From Pontederia crassipes (Eukaryota > Streptophyta > Magnoliopsida > Commelinales > Pontederiaceae): a DNA stretch of 64,000 nt. How positions within the stretch are numbered: the first letter of the stretch is position 1; each line of letters opens with the position of its first letter. The notes beneath the pieces were generated by a model, which was given only the letters and a program-made list of their open reading frames with translations, had not been told where the DNA came from and did not search any database. The position numbers and the translations under genes are program-made. Below, in pieces: positions 10,961 through 23,241 of this stretch. The stretch lies in assembly GCA_030549335.1 (NCBI GenBank), contig CM060198.1:40588353-40652352 (forward strand), written 5' to 3'.

Positions 10961-11723
10961 AATTGGCGTCGTTGTAAGTCTTCTTTTAAGTTATTGAAAG
11001 CTTGCTTCACATGCTTGAGACTATATGAACATCTCACCTTTCCTTGTCAACTTGGTCATTGGGGCGGCTATCTTGGAGAAGTCTTGGATGAATCTTCTAT
11101 AATACCCGGCGAGCCCCAAGAAGCTTCTAATTTCAGTCACATTCTTTGGCCTACTCCAATTTGTCACCGCTTCTACTTTAGCCGGATCAATGACCACTCC
11201 ATGCTTTGAGATGATGTGTCCAAAGAACATTACTTCTTCAAGCCAAAATTCACACTTGGAAAAATTGGCATAGAGCTTGATGCTCACAATGTTCTTTCGA
11301 ACTTGATGAGTAAATGAGAATGTCATCTATAAACACGATCATAAATTTGTCCAAGTATGGACGAAAGACCCTATTCATCAAATCCATGAATGCGGCGGGC
11401 GCATTTGTTAGTCCAAAAGGCATAACCAAAAACTCATAGTGACCGTATGATCGAAATACCGTCTTTGGAACATCTTGTTCGACTACCCTTAATTGGTGGT
11501 AGCCACTTCTTAAGTCGATCTTAGAGAAAATCGACGCTGATGATAGTTGATCAAAGAGGTCATCAATTCTTGGCAACGGGTACTTGTTTTTCACCGTGAC
11601 CTTGTTGAGCATTCGGTAATCAATGCACAACCTCAAGGAGCCATCCTTCTTCTTCACAAAGAGTACCGGTGCACCCCATGTTGAAACACTTGGCCTAATA
11701 AATCCCTTGTCCAAAAGCTCATG
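10961..11723 (-). pseudogene. G1 reverse transcriptase
   Basis: The open part at 11250-11714 has [52 protein letters not shown] and the catalytic FIDDILIYS. The thumb and connection ([30 protein letters not shown]) continue in another frame at 11021-11326, so there is a frameshift at about 11280-11330. A TAG stop at about 11721 separates it from the upstream linker. The active-site YxDD equivalent (FIDD) is intact. Confidence 0.87.
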
Positions 11724-12239
11724 CTATTGAGTCTTCAATTCATGCATTTCCGCTGGAGCCATTCGGTAAGGCGGCTTGGATATTGACGCGGTACCTGGAA
11801 GTAGTTCAATATTGAACTCAACTTCTCTTTTTGGTGGCAATCCCATGATGTCTTCCGGAAAGACATCGGGATATTCTCTTATCACATCCAAAGATTCAAG
11901 TGCTTTGGGTTGTGAATCTGTTTTGATGACACTTGCCAAAAATCCTCTTGCTCCTTTCTTGATCATTTTGCTTGCCTTAGTTGCTGAAATTAACATTTTG
12001 GCTTCCTTGGAGGGAGTCCCTCGAATCATTGTGGGTGTTCCATGATGATCACCTATAAAAATTTTCTTTTCCTTGCAATACATACGAGCATCATAACATG
12101 ATAGCCAATCCATCCCTAATATTATATCATAGTCTATCATAGAAAGTAAGATAAGATCACAAGAAAAATTCTTCCCATCTATTTCTATAGATATATTGGG
12201 AACATATCTTCTTGTGACCACCATTTCAGTAGGTGTCAC
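11724..12239 (-). pseudogene. G1 protease C-terminal part and linker to RT
   Basis: 171 codons open. DYDIILGMDWLS is the conserved second half of the retropepsin fold (ILGMDWL). It is followed by a lysine-rich linker and the proline-rich VFPEDIMGLPPKREVEF block that leads into reverse transcriptase. It ends at the TAG after ELKTQ. A one-base frameshift around 12285 divides it from the first half of the protease. Confidence 0.8.
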
Positions 12240-12262
12240 TACCTCTAGTTGACAATTAGTAA

Positions 12263-13324
12263 CTAGGGTTTTACTTCTAGAATTCTAACAAATGCATGAG
12301 ATATAAAGGAATGTGTTGCACCCGAATAGAATAGAACATTTGCATGATGACTGGCAACAAGGGTATTACCTTGGATCACGTCGTTTGCTTGGGTGGCTTC
12401 ATCAACTTCCATGGCAAACACCCTCGCCGGGGCTCTAGGTGGATTTGCAACTCCCTTTCCTTTGTCACGATTATCCCCACGCCTTTCTGGACAATCTCGT
12501 ATGTAGTGATCCATCTTGCCACATTGTAAGCATGTTCCGGCCTTGAGGCGACATTCACTAGAGTGATATTTTCCACATTGAGTGCATACACCTTTAGCTT
12601 GTTCTACCTTCTTTGGAGAATGGTAGGGTGTCTTCCTTGGACTATTACCTTGTGCCTTCACCTCATGCTTCTTGATGATCTTTCCCTTGGCAATCTTTCT
12701 CTCATTATACTTCCTTTCATGTTCGGCAGCAAGTTCCACCGCATCTTTCAAAATGATGCATCGACCACTCCTGACCCAAGGTTGTAATCCGCGGTTCAAG
12801 CCATTAATAAACCTCTTAGTCCTCCTGAGTTCATTTTCATTGAGCTCACCATACTTTTCTAGCATAAGATATGTGCACATGTACTGGTCTACCATCATGT
12901 TGCCTTGGACAAGATTGAGAAATTCATCCCTCTTCTTCTCCTTAACATGATCTGGAAAGAAGCGAGCTTCAAACACTTCTATGAAGCTTTCCCATGCAAC
13001 TTCCTCCTCACTTTGAAAAGTGGTCTTCAGGAGAGATTTCCACCATACTTTAGCTTGGCCACAAAGGCAATGTGTAGCATACATCACCTTACGGTCTTCG
13101 GGATATCCCATAACTTTGAGGATATCCCCTACCTCTTCAATCCGTGATTTGGCCAACTCTGACTCTCCTTCTCCAACGAACTTTGGGGGTTGAAGCCTTA
13201 AGAACCTCTCAATAGAGTAATCCGGTTCATTATTTCTTTGAGCATTTTGCGCCGCTAGGATTAACCCATCAATGAAAGCATTCCTCTCAAGTTCCTCATT
13301 AGCAATTGCCGGTCTCAGTTGCAT
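12263..13324 (-). pseudogene. G1 Gag with zinc knuckles and protease N-terminal part
   Basis: 353 codons from ATG at 13322-13324. The retrotransposon Gag core (RFLRLQPPKFVGEGE, CGQAKVWWKSL, FPDHVKEKKRDEFLNL) covers residues about 45-190. Then come two Cys-rich knuckles, CTQCGKYHSSEC and CLQCGKMDHYIRDC, the second in the CX2CX4HX4C family. The protease active site near the end reads VLFYSGATHSFIS where relatives have DSG, so the catalytic Asp is lost. Gag forms the particle shell and binds element RNA. The frame stops after ILEVKP, at a frameshift relative to the rest of the protease. Confidence 0.87.
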
Positions 13325-13459
13325 CTACATTCACAATCAAATAAATATAGAAACATCATTAGCGTGAATTAAACATAAGAGAACATGTACCTTTAAGCTC
13401 GGCGGCACCTCATGACGATTGCACGTGGACTTTAATATTAGACATTTTAGCCAACTTAT

Positions 13460-16141
13460 GGTTTACACATCCTAAGACTTAATACAAATAAGCGGTGCTA
13501 CTTCCATGACTTAATTATATAAAACATTGCAACAGAATTGTAATAATAAATGATAAATAATGATAACACAAAACAACGGAAGACTTCATAACTAATAAAT
13601 CCAAGGTACATAATTAGCCCATGGGCCACATAGGCTCTAACAACCCAACAAAGGGTTCATAATACTTATGAGATCAAGTAAAGGTACATGACTCCAAAAG
13701 ACCCATAAGCCATACATAGTTCACTCTTACAAGAGTTCATCATAATGACATAAACATAAGGTAAAGTAAGATAACTTGGGTCGTAGCCCGACCCGTCCAT
13801 GTGCAATGTCTCCGTCACGAGGCTCTCGCCGTCGAACCTAAGCCTCATCCATACCTGCACGGATCCATGGGGTGTAGGGGATTTCTCCCATTAGAGTATA
13901 TTGAGGCCCATGCATGCTATGATCTTATAACTTAATTTTTATATGTCATGGTATATGCATTGCAACATAATAAAACATAACTTCTATGCATGCTATGAGC
14001 TACATATGCACACTATATGGTATGTGAACATATCATTATGGCAAGATGAGATAAACATGTAATATCAAAAGTATCATGTCAAAGCATACCATAACTTATC
14101 ATTATGCAAAGGCATATCATCATTCATCTTGCTTTCTTTAACATCTTCTTACATAACATCACATGACAAAGAAACACACATTAGCATCCCTTTTGTGTTT
14201 TCATTAACATCATCTTCATCTTTATGTTCTAAGTCATTGTTCTTTGGAAAGTACACGCACTAATGTAGGACTTTACTTCTTGGCTTAGGTCCCCTTGAAG
14301 TATATACATATGTGTCAGGCTTTACTTCCTTTTTTTTTAATTTACTTCATCTTCTATCATTGGTTAGATAGCTTCTTATCTTGGTGATTGAAAAGACCAT
14401 GTTGATTCGCAAGACTTGAAAACCCCACCTTGAAGGTGTGATAGTTTCCCTATGAACGAGTCACTAATATTAGCTAGTGACGACATGTTCATTTATGAAC
14501 GAGCCACTTAGATTAGCTAGTGACGACATGTTCATTTATGAACGAGCCACTTAAGCTAATTAGTGACGACGTGTTCATCTAGGAACGAGCCACTTAAGCT
14601 AGCTAGTGACGACATGTTCTCCTCCACGATTACAACAAGACACCTCCATGCCAATCATCTTTTATTTTCATTCATCAATACATACAATCATTCAATACAT
14701 GTTGCATGTTTTAATCCTATTTTAGATCATACATAGATCAAATCAAGCTAAGTGTGGACAAACAAGCATCACATAAGTATATGGAAATGATCACGTTCGT
14801 GCCTCTTTTCATCACGGTCGTGCCCGAGCATTTGGATAGAGTTTCCCCTATTTTTCCTATTTTTTTCATCATTTTTACTCATTATACTAACACATGCAAA
14901 GGGTGCATTCGTCCAGGCAAGAATAATAGGCACTTTACAATACTCATATTAAGATTTACAATTTACTAATTAAATCACTATAAATGAAATAATGGAGGCA
15001 TGAACATTTGCACAAGAACATTTAACACACTAAACAAAATCATTCATAATAAGGGACAGCTTCATCATGAGCATAATACAACTAATAAGAAGCAACCTAC
15101 TTCCAATCATGTCCAACAATGAGATGATAATTATCATGAACCAAAAAGCATCATAATGCACATGAGCATCCCCTAATTATTGCAAGAACAAATGATTTGT
15201 TCTCTAATCCCTAATCCAAACATACATACATCATTAGGAAGAATTTGGGACTTTTGGATCCCCTCAACATACCTTAATTAGCTAAGCTTAATCACCTAAT
15301 CTCTTCCCCTCTTTCCCCTTCCTCCCTGCTGTCAACATAAAGTGCTGCTGTGAATGGAGAGAGGAATCATAAGTTGCTGTGATAGAGAGAAAGATGAGAG
15401 AGAGAAAACAATGGTTACTGTAGCTATTTGGCTCTCCTTGCTATGGACAGAGAGAAGAGAGAGTGGATGCTTACTCTCTTTTCTTTCTTTTCCTTCTGCT
15501 GTCCCCGAGTCCTAATGGAATCACTCCAAGATAATGGACATTTTGAACCAAGGGAGAGAGTGCTATAGTGTGAGATGAGCTAGTGTTAAAGACTAATGAA
15601 ATGGAGTTTACTGTAACACAAATGGAACTTCTGATTGTTGGCCGAGTGGAAGGGAGCAACGAGAGTGAGATTGTGCTTATGAGAGAGGAAAATATACTTA
15701 CTGTAGCTGAGAGAATGGAGCTTCCTTGCTGCTGTCCATAGAATGGGAATGAAGAGACAGAGAGTGTTAGTGCAAGCTCCTCCTTGCTAGCAGATTCCTA
15801 TTGAGAGAGAGATGGTGAGAGAGTGAGGCAACTTACTGTAGCTTCAAGGTTGATTGAATCTGCCGAATGGAAAGAGAGAGCACGACAGATGTGAGGGTTA
15901 CTATAGCATTTAGTGGAAGGGAGATGCTATAGCTACAGTGGCCGAATGGTGAGAAGGAAAGAGGTTCATTGTAGCTGCTTTTGGGATTTATATGGTGCTA
16001 CCGACATTTGGGGAGATGAGGTGAGGTGAGTATTAGTTGTTTATTAGGTCATCTTGATTAGGTGGGTCCTGGGCTATGGGCTTTTGGCGGCTGGGCTTCA
16101 TTTGTTTTATTATTATTTTTTTATTTTCTTAGGATATTTCA
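13460..16141 (-). repeat. G1 5' LTR
   Basis: From 14319 to 16141 it repeats the 3' LTR almost base for base. The left portion (about 13460-14318) is LTR-type DNA (gcggaagac block, cacggatcca block, attagagtat) without a partner in the 3' LTR. The right border is ggatatttca at 16141. The usual Met-tRNA primer site is not visible between gag (13324) and 13460, where the conserved cctcatgacgattgcacgtg block is followed directly by LTR-like DNA. A small deletion there would explain this. Confidence 0.8.
14451..14622. repeat. 43-bp hairpin tandem repeat (4 units), G1 5' LTR
   Basis: Same four-unit array as at 7293-7464, with no obvious change in unit number, consistent with the two LTRs being copies of one template. 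Confidence 0.88.
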
Positions 16142-17475
16142 ATATTAATAATAGATCAAGAGATCATAGAAAGATCATCATAAGTGTGACAAGAGCCGCT
16201 AATCATCATGAAGAGATTTCATTATTAATATGCTTCATCTTCTTCATCATCTTATTATTCATCTTTGACTTATAGTGGGGTATATTTCAACCCACGGGGA
16301 GGCTTGCCTCAATCTGTCCATTATCATCATCATAACTAGCAAAGCCAGCCCATAACTGACCGTAGTCTGCCCATAATTGATCGAAGTCAGCCCATAACTG
16401 TCTGAACTCATCACATACTTGATCGTCACCAGTTCATCATGAAAAGAGCTCTCCATTTAACATTTTTCATCTTTTATCATGTAGATTTTAATTTATCTTT
16501 CATTAGGATATAAGGATCATGATTAAGATTTGGTCATCATAAGAAAAGATCAACGAATCGTACTGATCAAGGGTTCTAATAATCATCATCATTATATAAC
16601 ACTTAATTAGAGATACAATATAGGATGATGGAGAGAAATCAGAAATATATGAACATCGTAATCATCATCATCATCGTCATAAGGTAAGTCAAGATTGATG
16701 GATATGGATCAGTGTTGTCATAGATATGATTGGGTCCAAATTAAGTCGTCATAAGGTCATAATAGTCATCATCATTACTAAGGGCGTAAATAACATAATC
16801 ATCATCATGACTTAGATCAGGATTAAGTACATGAATCAGGAGCATTAATAGCATAATTATCATCATCCTCAAGATCTGAATTAAGTACATAATTAGGGAT
16901 CAAAGGATTATAAAAATCAACTTAATCGCTTCGGAACTCGGGCCGAGTTGGGTGAAACTCGGGCCGAGTTCGTAAGGGCATCATCGAAGGAAATCAAGAC
17001 GTGGCCCGGGCTAGGTGTAGGTCATACCCGGTCCGGGTTCATACGTAGCAAGCCGGATGGCCGATTCGACAAATTGGTCGATCGCTCGATAGAAGTCGCG
17101 ACCGAGCGCGACTTCCTCGTGGAACTGCTCGGGTCGGGTCATCATCAACCCGGGCTGGGTTCTTCTTTGTTGCAGAGCTTTGCGCTCGCGACAATGGCAG
17201 ACCCGGCCAAGTTCCATCAAACTCGGTCCGAGTATGGACCTGCCTAGGCCGGGTTCTGGGAAATTCGGGCCGAGTTCCTCTTACGCAGAACAGCGCAGGC
17301 GGGCGGTGTGCGTTCCGTTCATCTTTTCCGGCGATGGCCGGCATCCAGAATCATCGTAAATCAAGGAACTAATACTAGGCATAAACTAGGACATGCTTCG
17401 AGTCCAAAATCATGATTCTAGAAAGAATCTACCCTAGTTCCATACCTTATAATTTTCGTCCAAGAAATTGTTTAC

Positions 17476-17511
<36 letters not shown>

Positions 17512-17823
17512 TTCTCCGGACGTTCTTCTCTGTTCAGGCACGTTGTCTCGGGGGTTCACGTCTCCCGGTTGCCCTCCTATTGGTGGCAGCAGCACGACAC
17601 GAGAGAGGAGGAGAGAGACGCATGAAATTGAGAGGAAATTAGGGCCGGCTTGTGGGGAAAATAAGGGGCTTATTTGTTTGATTTGACCTCATATTTATAG
17701 GAAGGAAATCAGAGTTTTGGTTGGAAACAAACTCCTCCTCGGATTGATCCATATTTTATCTTTTCCCCTTTTTTGATTTTTTATTTCCTTTTTTTTTATT
17801 CCAGATAGATCTCGAGCGTTACA
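16142..17823 (-). repeat. G2-type gypsy LTR, remaining portion
   Basis: Matches the G2 LTRs from their catcat-rich middle to their end: cccacggggaggcttgcctc, the gggccgagtt/ccgggtt palindromic block (16940-17280), the agaatcat..aactagg block, a CTT-rich tract (17475-17515) and the final gcgttaca at 17823. With 6473-7160 it makes one LTR split by G1. The two pieces overlap by roughly 60-100 bp of homologous sequence, so a plain insertion with a 5-bp duplication does not explain the join. Confidence 0.72.
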
Positions 17824-19430
17824 GGTCATATGGAACTTAGTTTCAAATAACCTAAAATTCTTTTTGGAATATCTATTAGTCCTATAAGGACTTTCAACTA
17901 AATATGAGTAAGTTGTCGACCTTACAAGCTTTTTCAATGATGCAAAGATAAACTGTTAGCCTTGTAAGTCTTTTAATTATCCAAGGGTAAAGTGTCGCCA
18001 GATAGAGGTAATGCAAATGCATGCTAATGAGATGCAAATATATTACCCAATCATATCATATCATATCATATCATATTATCTTTCTATATGTCCTGTCATA
18101 TCGTATCATGCCTTATCATCTCTTGTAACATATAATTGCACACATAATAATTAAATCACTTTACGTGTGCACATAGCACCTTTTTATATAACATGTAGTT
18201 TCATATTGTATCATGTAATATGTAATAGCCATTAGACAACTTCTAAATTCTCATAGCATATGTTCTTATAAGCACAAAGACTTTGTTCTTATTTTGCATA
18301 TAATAAATTGCATGATGTATAACTTCTATTCATGTGAAATAAATTTTCAGAATACTTCATAAAGCTCGATAAACATAAAACTCATAATTTCAATCATTAT
18401 GAAATGACCTCATAAAATTATAGAATTAAATTCATTCTGCTTCAATTTAGAACCCTAACAACAGAATGCTTAGTATAAAACTCATAACTTTTTGAATGTG
18501 CATCCTATCACATGGAGTTAAAATTCTAATAAAACTAGACTTCTTGAGCTTGAATTGATACTGACCTTATAATTATTCTCATACTATATTATTCTAAAAA
18601 AATTTTCTAGATCTGGAGATGTTCTGACATGATTCTCAAACTGATAGATTGTGGGTTGCTCCTTATAAAATTTATAATTCCTAATACACATACTATTTTC
18701 ACAAAATTCCAATTGTTACAGAAAGATAGAGACATATTTTTGTCCCTTAAATTGCAATATGAAATCCTGAGTGTGTAATTTATGATCGAATTATTATTTT
18801 AGCTTAACTACTTTGTGGAACAATCTAAGTGACACCTGGAGTTTGGTACATAACTTTGTGTGTGAGTATCCAATCACCCCAATTTTCCAAAGGCCATGGA
18901 AACTAGACTTCAAGTACTTCAAGATTTGATTGTATAATTTTTGGAGATTCGAAAGATATAAGAACATAATTTACAAGATGCAGCTTTGAATTTTAGCACT
19001 AGTTGGGATTTGTTCTTTCATCTTAAAAATTCTTCTTTCATAATCATATGAAATATAAGATGCGGGAATGCTATCAGAGATCAGGGATGACTTGTTTCAA
19101 TCCAACTTCATATGCATAATTCAAAGGAGAGGAGCTTTTATCTTACTTTAATTGGAAACCCTAAAGATGAACCCTTGATGTGTTGTTTACTCCCTTGGTG
19201 TCCTTCCTTTTGTTGTTGCCTTCTTCCACTCGATTAAAAGGATGAAAGGGTTGTAAAGCAACCTTGAGGAAATGTAAAGTATGGAAGACGCTAAGTAACA
19301 AGTAAGGATCAAGGTGTTATAAAGAAACTTCTAGGATGTACATGACAATGAGAAAGAAATGGCAGAATTAAAAAGGCTAGAATTAGATTGGAAATTATAG
19401 ACTAATCTAAGTTAATTATAGACTAAAAAG
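17824..19430. repeat. Unclassified LTR-like intergenic DNA
   Basis: No open frame of note. It contains tandem blocks of the type gtcctataaggactttcaac followed by agttgtcgaccttacaag, a pentanucleotide (atatc)n microsatellite at 18051-18076, and long AT-rich parts resembling LTR bodies in style. Around 19140-19330 there are aaaccctaaa and ggttgtaaagcaacc motifs like those in gypsy LTR 5' regions. I cannot define a family or a border. Confidence 0.4.
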
Positions 19431-19434
19431 GCTA

Positions 19435-20280
19435 AGCTAATAATTAATCAAAAGGGAAAAGAAATGGCAGAATTAGATTGGAAATTAAATTCTACTAATG
19501 GATTGCTCTTTTTTTAGTTTTATGATTTTTGAACTGACATTGAAACTAGGCAGAAAAGATAATAAGGTAAAAGTATGGATCAAACGGTCAGATTAGGACA
19601 GTTACTAGGGATGAATGCCTCACTCAAAGAAAATTTCATCTGATTACTATTAGGGATGAATTTTAAACAGTTATTACAATTGGTTAGTTCATTCAATTCC
19701 CTAAAAGACTACTCTCATAGTACAATTGAATTAGGACAAAGCACCATTGTTTAATTATAATTAGTTGAAATGGATCATTAATGGGCTATTAATACTCACA
19801 AATGACTACTGATATCCTTTCAGATATAAACAGTATCATAAAGGTCACTTTTTCAACGATTTCAATGTCGATCAAGGTTTTAATGAGATTATACAGATAA
19901 AGCTATTAACATTTATTCGGATATAAAAGATTAATGTCAACAAGAACACTATAATCCATGTCTAAATATGGATAGAACGTAAGAGGACTTTTCACCAACA
20001 ATCTAAATAAGGTTCTATTAACATTAACGCCATTAAGCTCAAATTGAAAACTAATATCAATAATATAAATATGGTTCATTATCCATCCTTAATAGAAAAT
20101 CAGACTATATCTACCTTGAGTAGCTACTCATTGATGTTAAATTCATTACAAAACATGTGTGGAATAAAATCAACAATATTCTAAAATATAAAGACTACTA
20201 AAAATCAGCTCAAGTGTCTCCCTTGCTCCTCTGATTTCTTTCATTCATTTAGCTTCTTCCTCTCTCGACCAAAACCCCCT
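19435..20280 (-). repeat. Direct repeat flanking the Athila-like remnant (left copy, probable LTR)
   Basis: Shares long blocks with 47127-47930: ctactaatggattgctcttt, ccctaaaagactactctcat, tattaatactcacaaatgac and cgatcaaggttttaa, ending near ctctcgaccaaaacccc. The left edge is near aattaatcaaaag. Two copies flanking pol remnants in the same orientation are best read as LTRs, although the outer pol and gag parts are deleted. No clear TG..CA termini could be fixed. Confidence 0.6.
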
Positions 20281-20414
20281 ATCAATTTATTACTCCAATA
20301 TTTTCCAGACAACGAGGCATTTTTCTAGACAATTCAATCTACTTGGACACATAATCAATAGCTAATAAGATAAACTTGTATCTAAATGAGTTTGAAAAAG
20401 GTCCCATCTAGTCA
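20281..20414 (-). pseudogene. Athila-like integrase core fragment
   Basis: The minus strand encodes a short block with MGPF near the right end, then AIDYVSK, as in the start of the gypsy integrase catalytic core. It is cut by the hAT insertion: the matching upstream part resumes at 24453. It stops about 45 residues in, where LTR-like sequence begins, so the core is mostly deleted. Confidence 0.6.
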
Positions 20415-20781
20415 ATCCCCATCAATGTTGTAAAACCTGGACCGGACATCAACTCGGATTGATCTTCGGGTTAGGTCAAACCGGTCGGAGCGGATCAACC
20501 CAGATGGTCGAACCGGATGTAATAAATTAAAATAAAATAATAAGATATACACAGAACTAAAATATATGTTAACACATAAATAATAAATTACAACTGACAA
20601 CATATAAAATCTTCATAACATCAAACCAGAAGTCACAACACAAAAGCTTAACTATTATTCATAACATCCAAAGATTACAACTTGCAAGTTCATTTGAATA
20701 TCAAAAATAAAATTCACAACTTGGAAGTTCATGAATTTTCCTTTTCAAAGTGTCTAACATTATACTTCAATAATCTTCATC

Positions 20782-23241
20782 TCAAGAAAAAGAATCCAAA
20801 TTATACTCCAAATCTTCATCGATTTTTTCTTCCATGCCATCTAAAAAAAGTTAAATTCAGAATTTACATCTTCCAAAGAAGTTATTTGAAACAATGAATA
20901 TATATATATATATATCATACCTTCTTGCATATCAATTCTTGGACATTCCAAATCATTATAAAGCATTTTTTCCAACTCATCATACTCAAGTAGCGGATTA
21001 TCATCCTCCTCCATTATCCAAAACTCAATCTTCTCCATGCTCTCATAGTCGATAGGATCAAGAAGTGATTTTTCTTTGTTAATAGCTCTATAAAATAGTG
21101 TAAATATAAGTAAACAAATGTAAGATAAAAAATGACTGAGTATATAAATTCATCATATCACAAACCTATTTTTCAATCCCAAATTATAGTGCAAATAAAC
21201 AAGATCATTCAATCTCTTATGTTCTAACTTGTTTCTTTTTTTTTTAATGTATTCTTTCAAATACACTCCAATTTCTCTCACAACTAAAAGATGATGTGGT
21301 TTGACTTAAGAGTCGTATTGCCAATTGGGAAAGTAATGGAGCACTAAATCCAAAACTACGCCACCATTGATCTACCATAAAAATAAAATAAAAAGAACAT
21401 TAGTAATAATACTCAACAAATAAATTCATAAATGCAAAAAAATCTTATAAACAAATGCAAAAGGAAAAACTTACCTGGCCTCAATTCTTTAGCTGATGCA
21501 ATAGCTAATTGCTTACCAAAACTTTGCAGTCGATCTTGATACATCCAACTTTGTTTCAAAACTTCAGTCTTTCGAGTTGTAATTACAATATCTAATACAT
21601 CAAGCCATCCTTGTTGAACTTTTGGTTTGATACAGAAGTTATCTTTGTCATAATAAAAGGCAGGTTTAAAAAATATGCAACACAATGAATATTCTTTCGA
21701 AGTTGATTGTCCCACCGCTGTTTGATTATTCTTGTGTAAGGCTTGTAAAAAGTTTTTTTGTTCATGAAAATTTTCTTAATTGTCCTCTTTGCTCTATATA
21801 TGCCATCATACACATAACCAATGGATGGTCTATCATCACCAGCAACAATTCTCAATAGGCGAACTAAAGGAGACACAATTTGCACAATAATGCTACAATC
21901 ATTCCAAAATCTGCTATCCAACACAGTATCAATGACCGGTTTAGCTTTCTTATCTTTGTAATACCTTGAATTTGTGAAATCTAAACTTGTCACCAAAGCT
22001 TGCAAATCAATCTTGTAATCATTGATACTTTTTAATGCAATAAATGTTGTTGCAAAACGAGTTGTTCCAGGACGTAAAATTTCTGTCCATTTTGGCCTTT
22101 TTCTTAACCAAGCAAGTAAGAAAGCATGATTGTATACAAACTTTGTTACTTTAGATGCTTTTTCAGTCAAGCTATTCACAAGTTCCATTTTTCCAATATC
22201 TCCCAATATCAAGTTCAAACAATGAGCAGCACATGGTGACCAAAAGATAGATGGATACTTCTCATTCAACAATTTGCCAGCAGCTTTGTAATTTGCAGCA
22301 TTATCTGTGACTAAGTGCACAACGTTATTTGGTCTTGCAAATTCAACCAAATCTACAAACAAGTTGCAAAGTGTTGTAGCATTCTTAACAATATCAGAAG
22401 CATCAACTGATCTAACAAAACAAACTCCTTTTGGAGAATAAATAAGAAAGTTAATCAATTGTCTATTCTTCTGATCTTGCCAATCATCACCCATTAAGGT
22501 GCAACCGATTTCTGTCCAAGCACTTCTAAAAGTATCAATCAACAAACTAACTTCCTTCTTAATGTCATATAGCAATTTAGTTCTGATAGCATGATAATTA
22601 GGACCTTTATATCCTGGGCCAATAGCTATAATAGCATCTATCATGGGCTGATAATAAACTGAATTTGCACAATTAAATGAAATGCAACAATCATAAAGAA
22701 TCTAGCAACAGCCAAATCAGCTCGATGAATAGCTTCTTTACCTGCCATGACACTTTTAATAGATGGTTGTGCACCTGGAGTAGTTCTTGGAGCAAAAAAA
22801 TTATTTGTTATTTCCTTTCCTTTCCCCTTAGTATCCATTGGAGATAACATCTTGTGCATCATTCCCTAATTGCTCATTTGAAATAATTATTTCAGTTTCA
22901 TCATGCGTTCTTTTTTTTGATCCAGCTGTAGATTTCAAATGCTCTCCAAGACAATATTTGACTTCAAAACTAACTTTAGAACAAGATAATGCTTCTCCTT
23001 TTTTTCCTGCAAGATGTAATTTCATTCTATGTATTACTCCACCTTTTAAATTTTTTCCATAATATAGACATTTTAAACCCCTCCTTCCTTGGGCATCAAA
23101 ACAAATTTGACAATGTTCCCATGCTGGATCAGATTTTAGCCTTACTGATTGAGAGCTTAAGGATGTTGCTTGGGTGTTTGGTTTTTGAGATTCACCAATA
23201 ACTGACTGATTTTCACCACCACTACTTTCGGCAGATGCCAT
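20782..23241 (-). pseudogene. hAT transposase (BED finger, DUF659, hAT dimerisation), four exons
   Basis: Start ATG 23241 (MASAESSGG). Exon 1 (23241-21475) has a BED-like finger (WEHCQICFD, KLHLAGKK), then TNNFFAPRTTPGAQ, the DUF659 region (GPGYKGPNYHAIRTKLL, VHLVTDNAANYKAAGKLL, CAAHCLNLIL) and PGTTRFATTFIALK. Exon 2 (21371-21166) has FSCERNWSVFE, the hAT C-terminal dimerisation signature. Exons 3 (21088-20921) and 4 (20840-20782) encode the acidic tail, ending in TGA. All introns are GT-AG. Frameshifts near 22830-22860, 22695 and 21670 and a stop in exon 2 break it, so it is unlikely to make an active cut-and-paste enzyme, although related copies could mobilise it. Confidence 0.85.

Larger units (their letters stand above)
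7161..16141 (-). mobile_element. Ty3/gypsy chromovirus G1, nearly complete
   Basis: Two LTR copies enclose gag, protease, reverse transcriptase, RNase H, integrase and chromodomain, in that order on the minus strand. The shared LTR part (7161-8985 and 14319-16141) looks roughly 98% identical by eye, which suggests a fairly recent insertion. The 3' LTR lacks about 0.86 kb that the 5' LTR has, and is fused directly to the G2-type LTR piece ending at 7160. Coding is broken by a few stops and frameshifts, so it is probably not autonomous now. A target duplication cannot be assigned because the left border is lost. Confidence 0.88.

Noticed and set aside
7596-14969. Two nearly identical 71-codon frames (7596-7811 and 14754-14969) and two identical 62-codon minus-strand frames (8313-8501 and 15471-15659)
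   Set aside because: Their similarity comes from lying in the paired LTRs of G1, not from protein-level selection.
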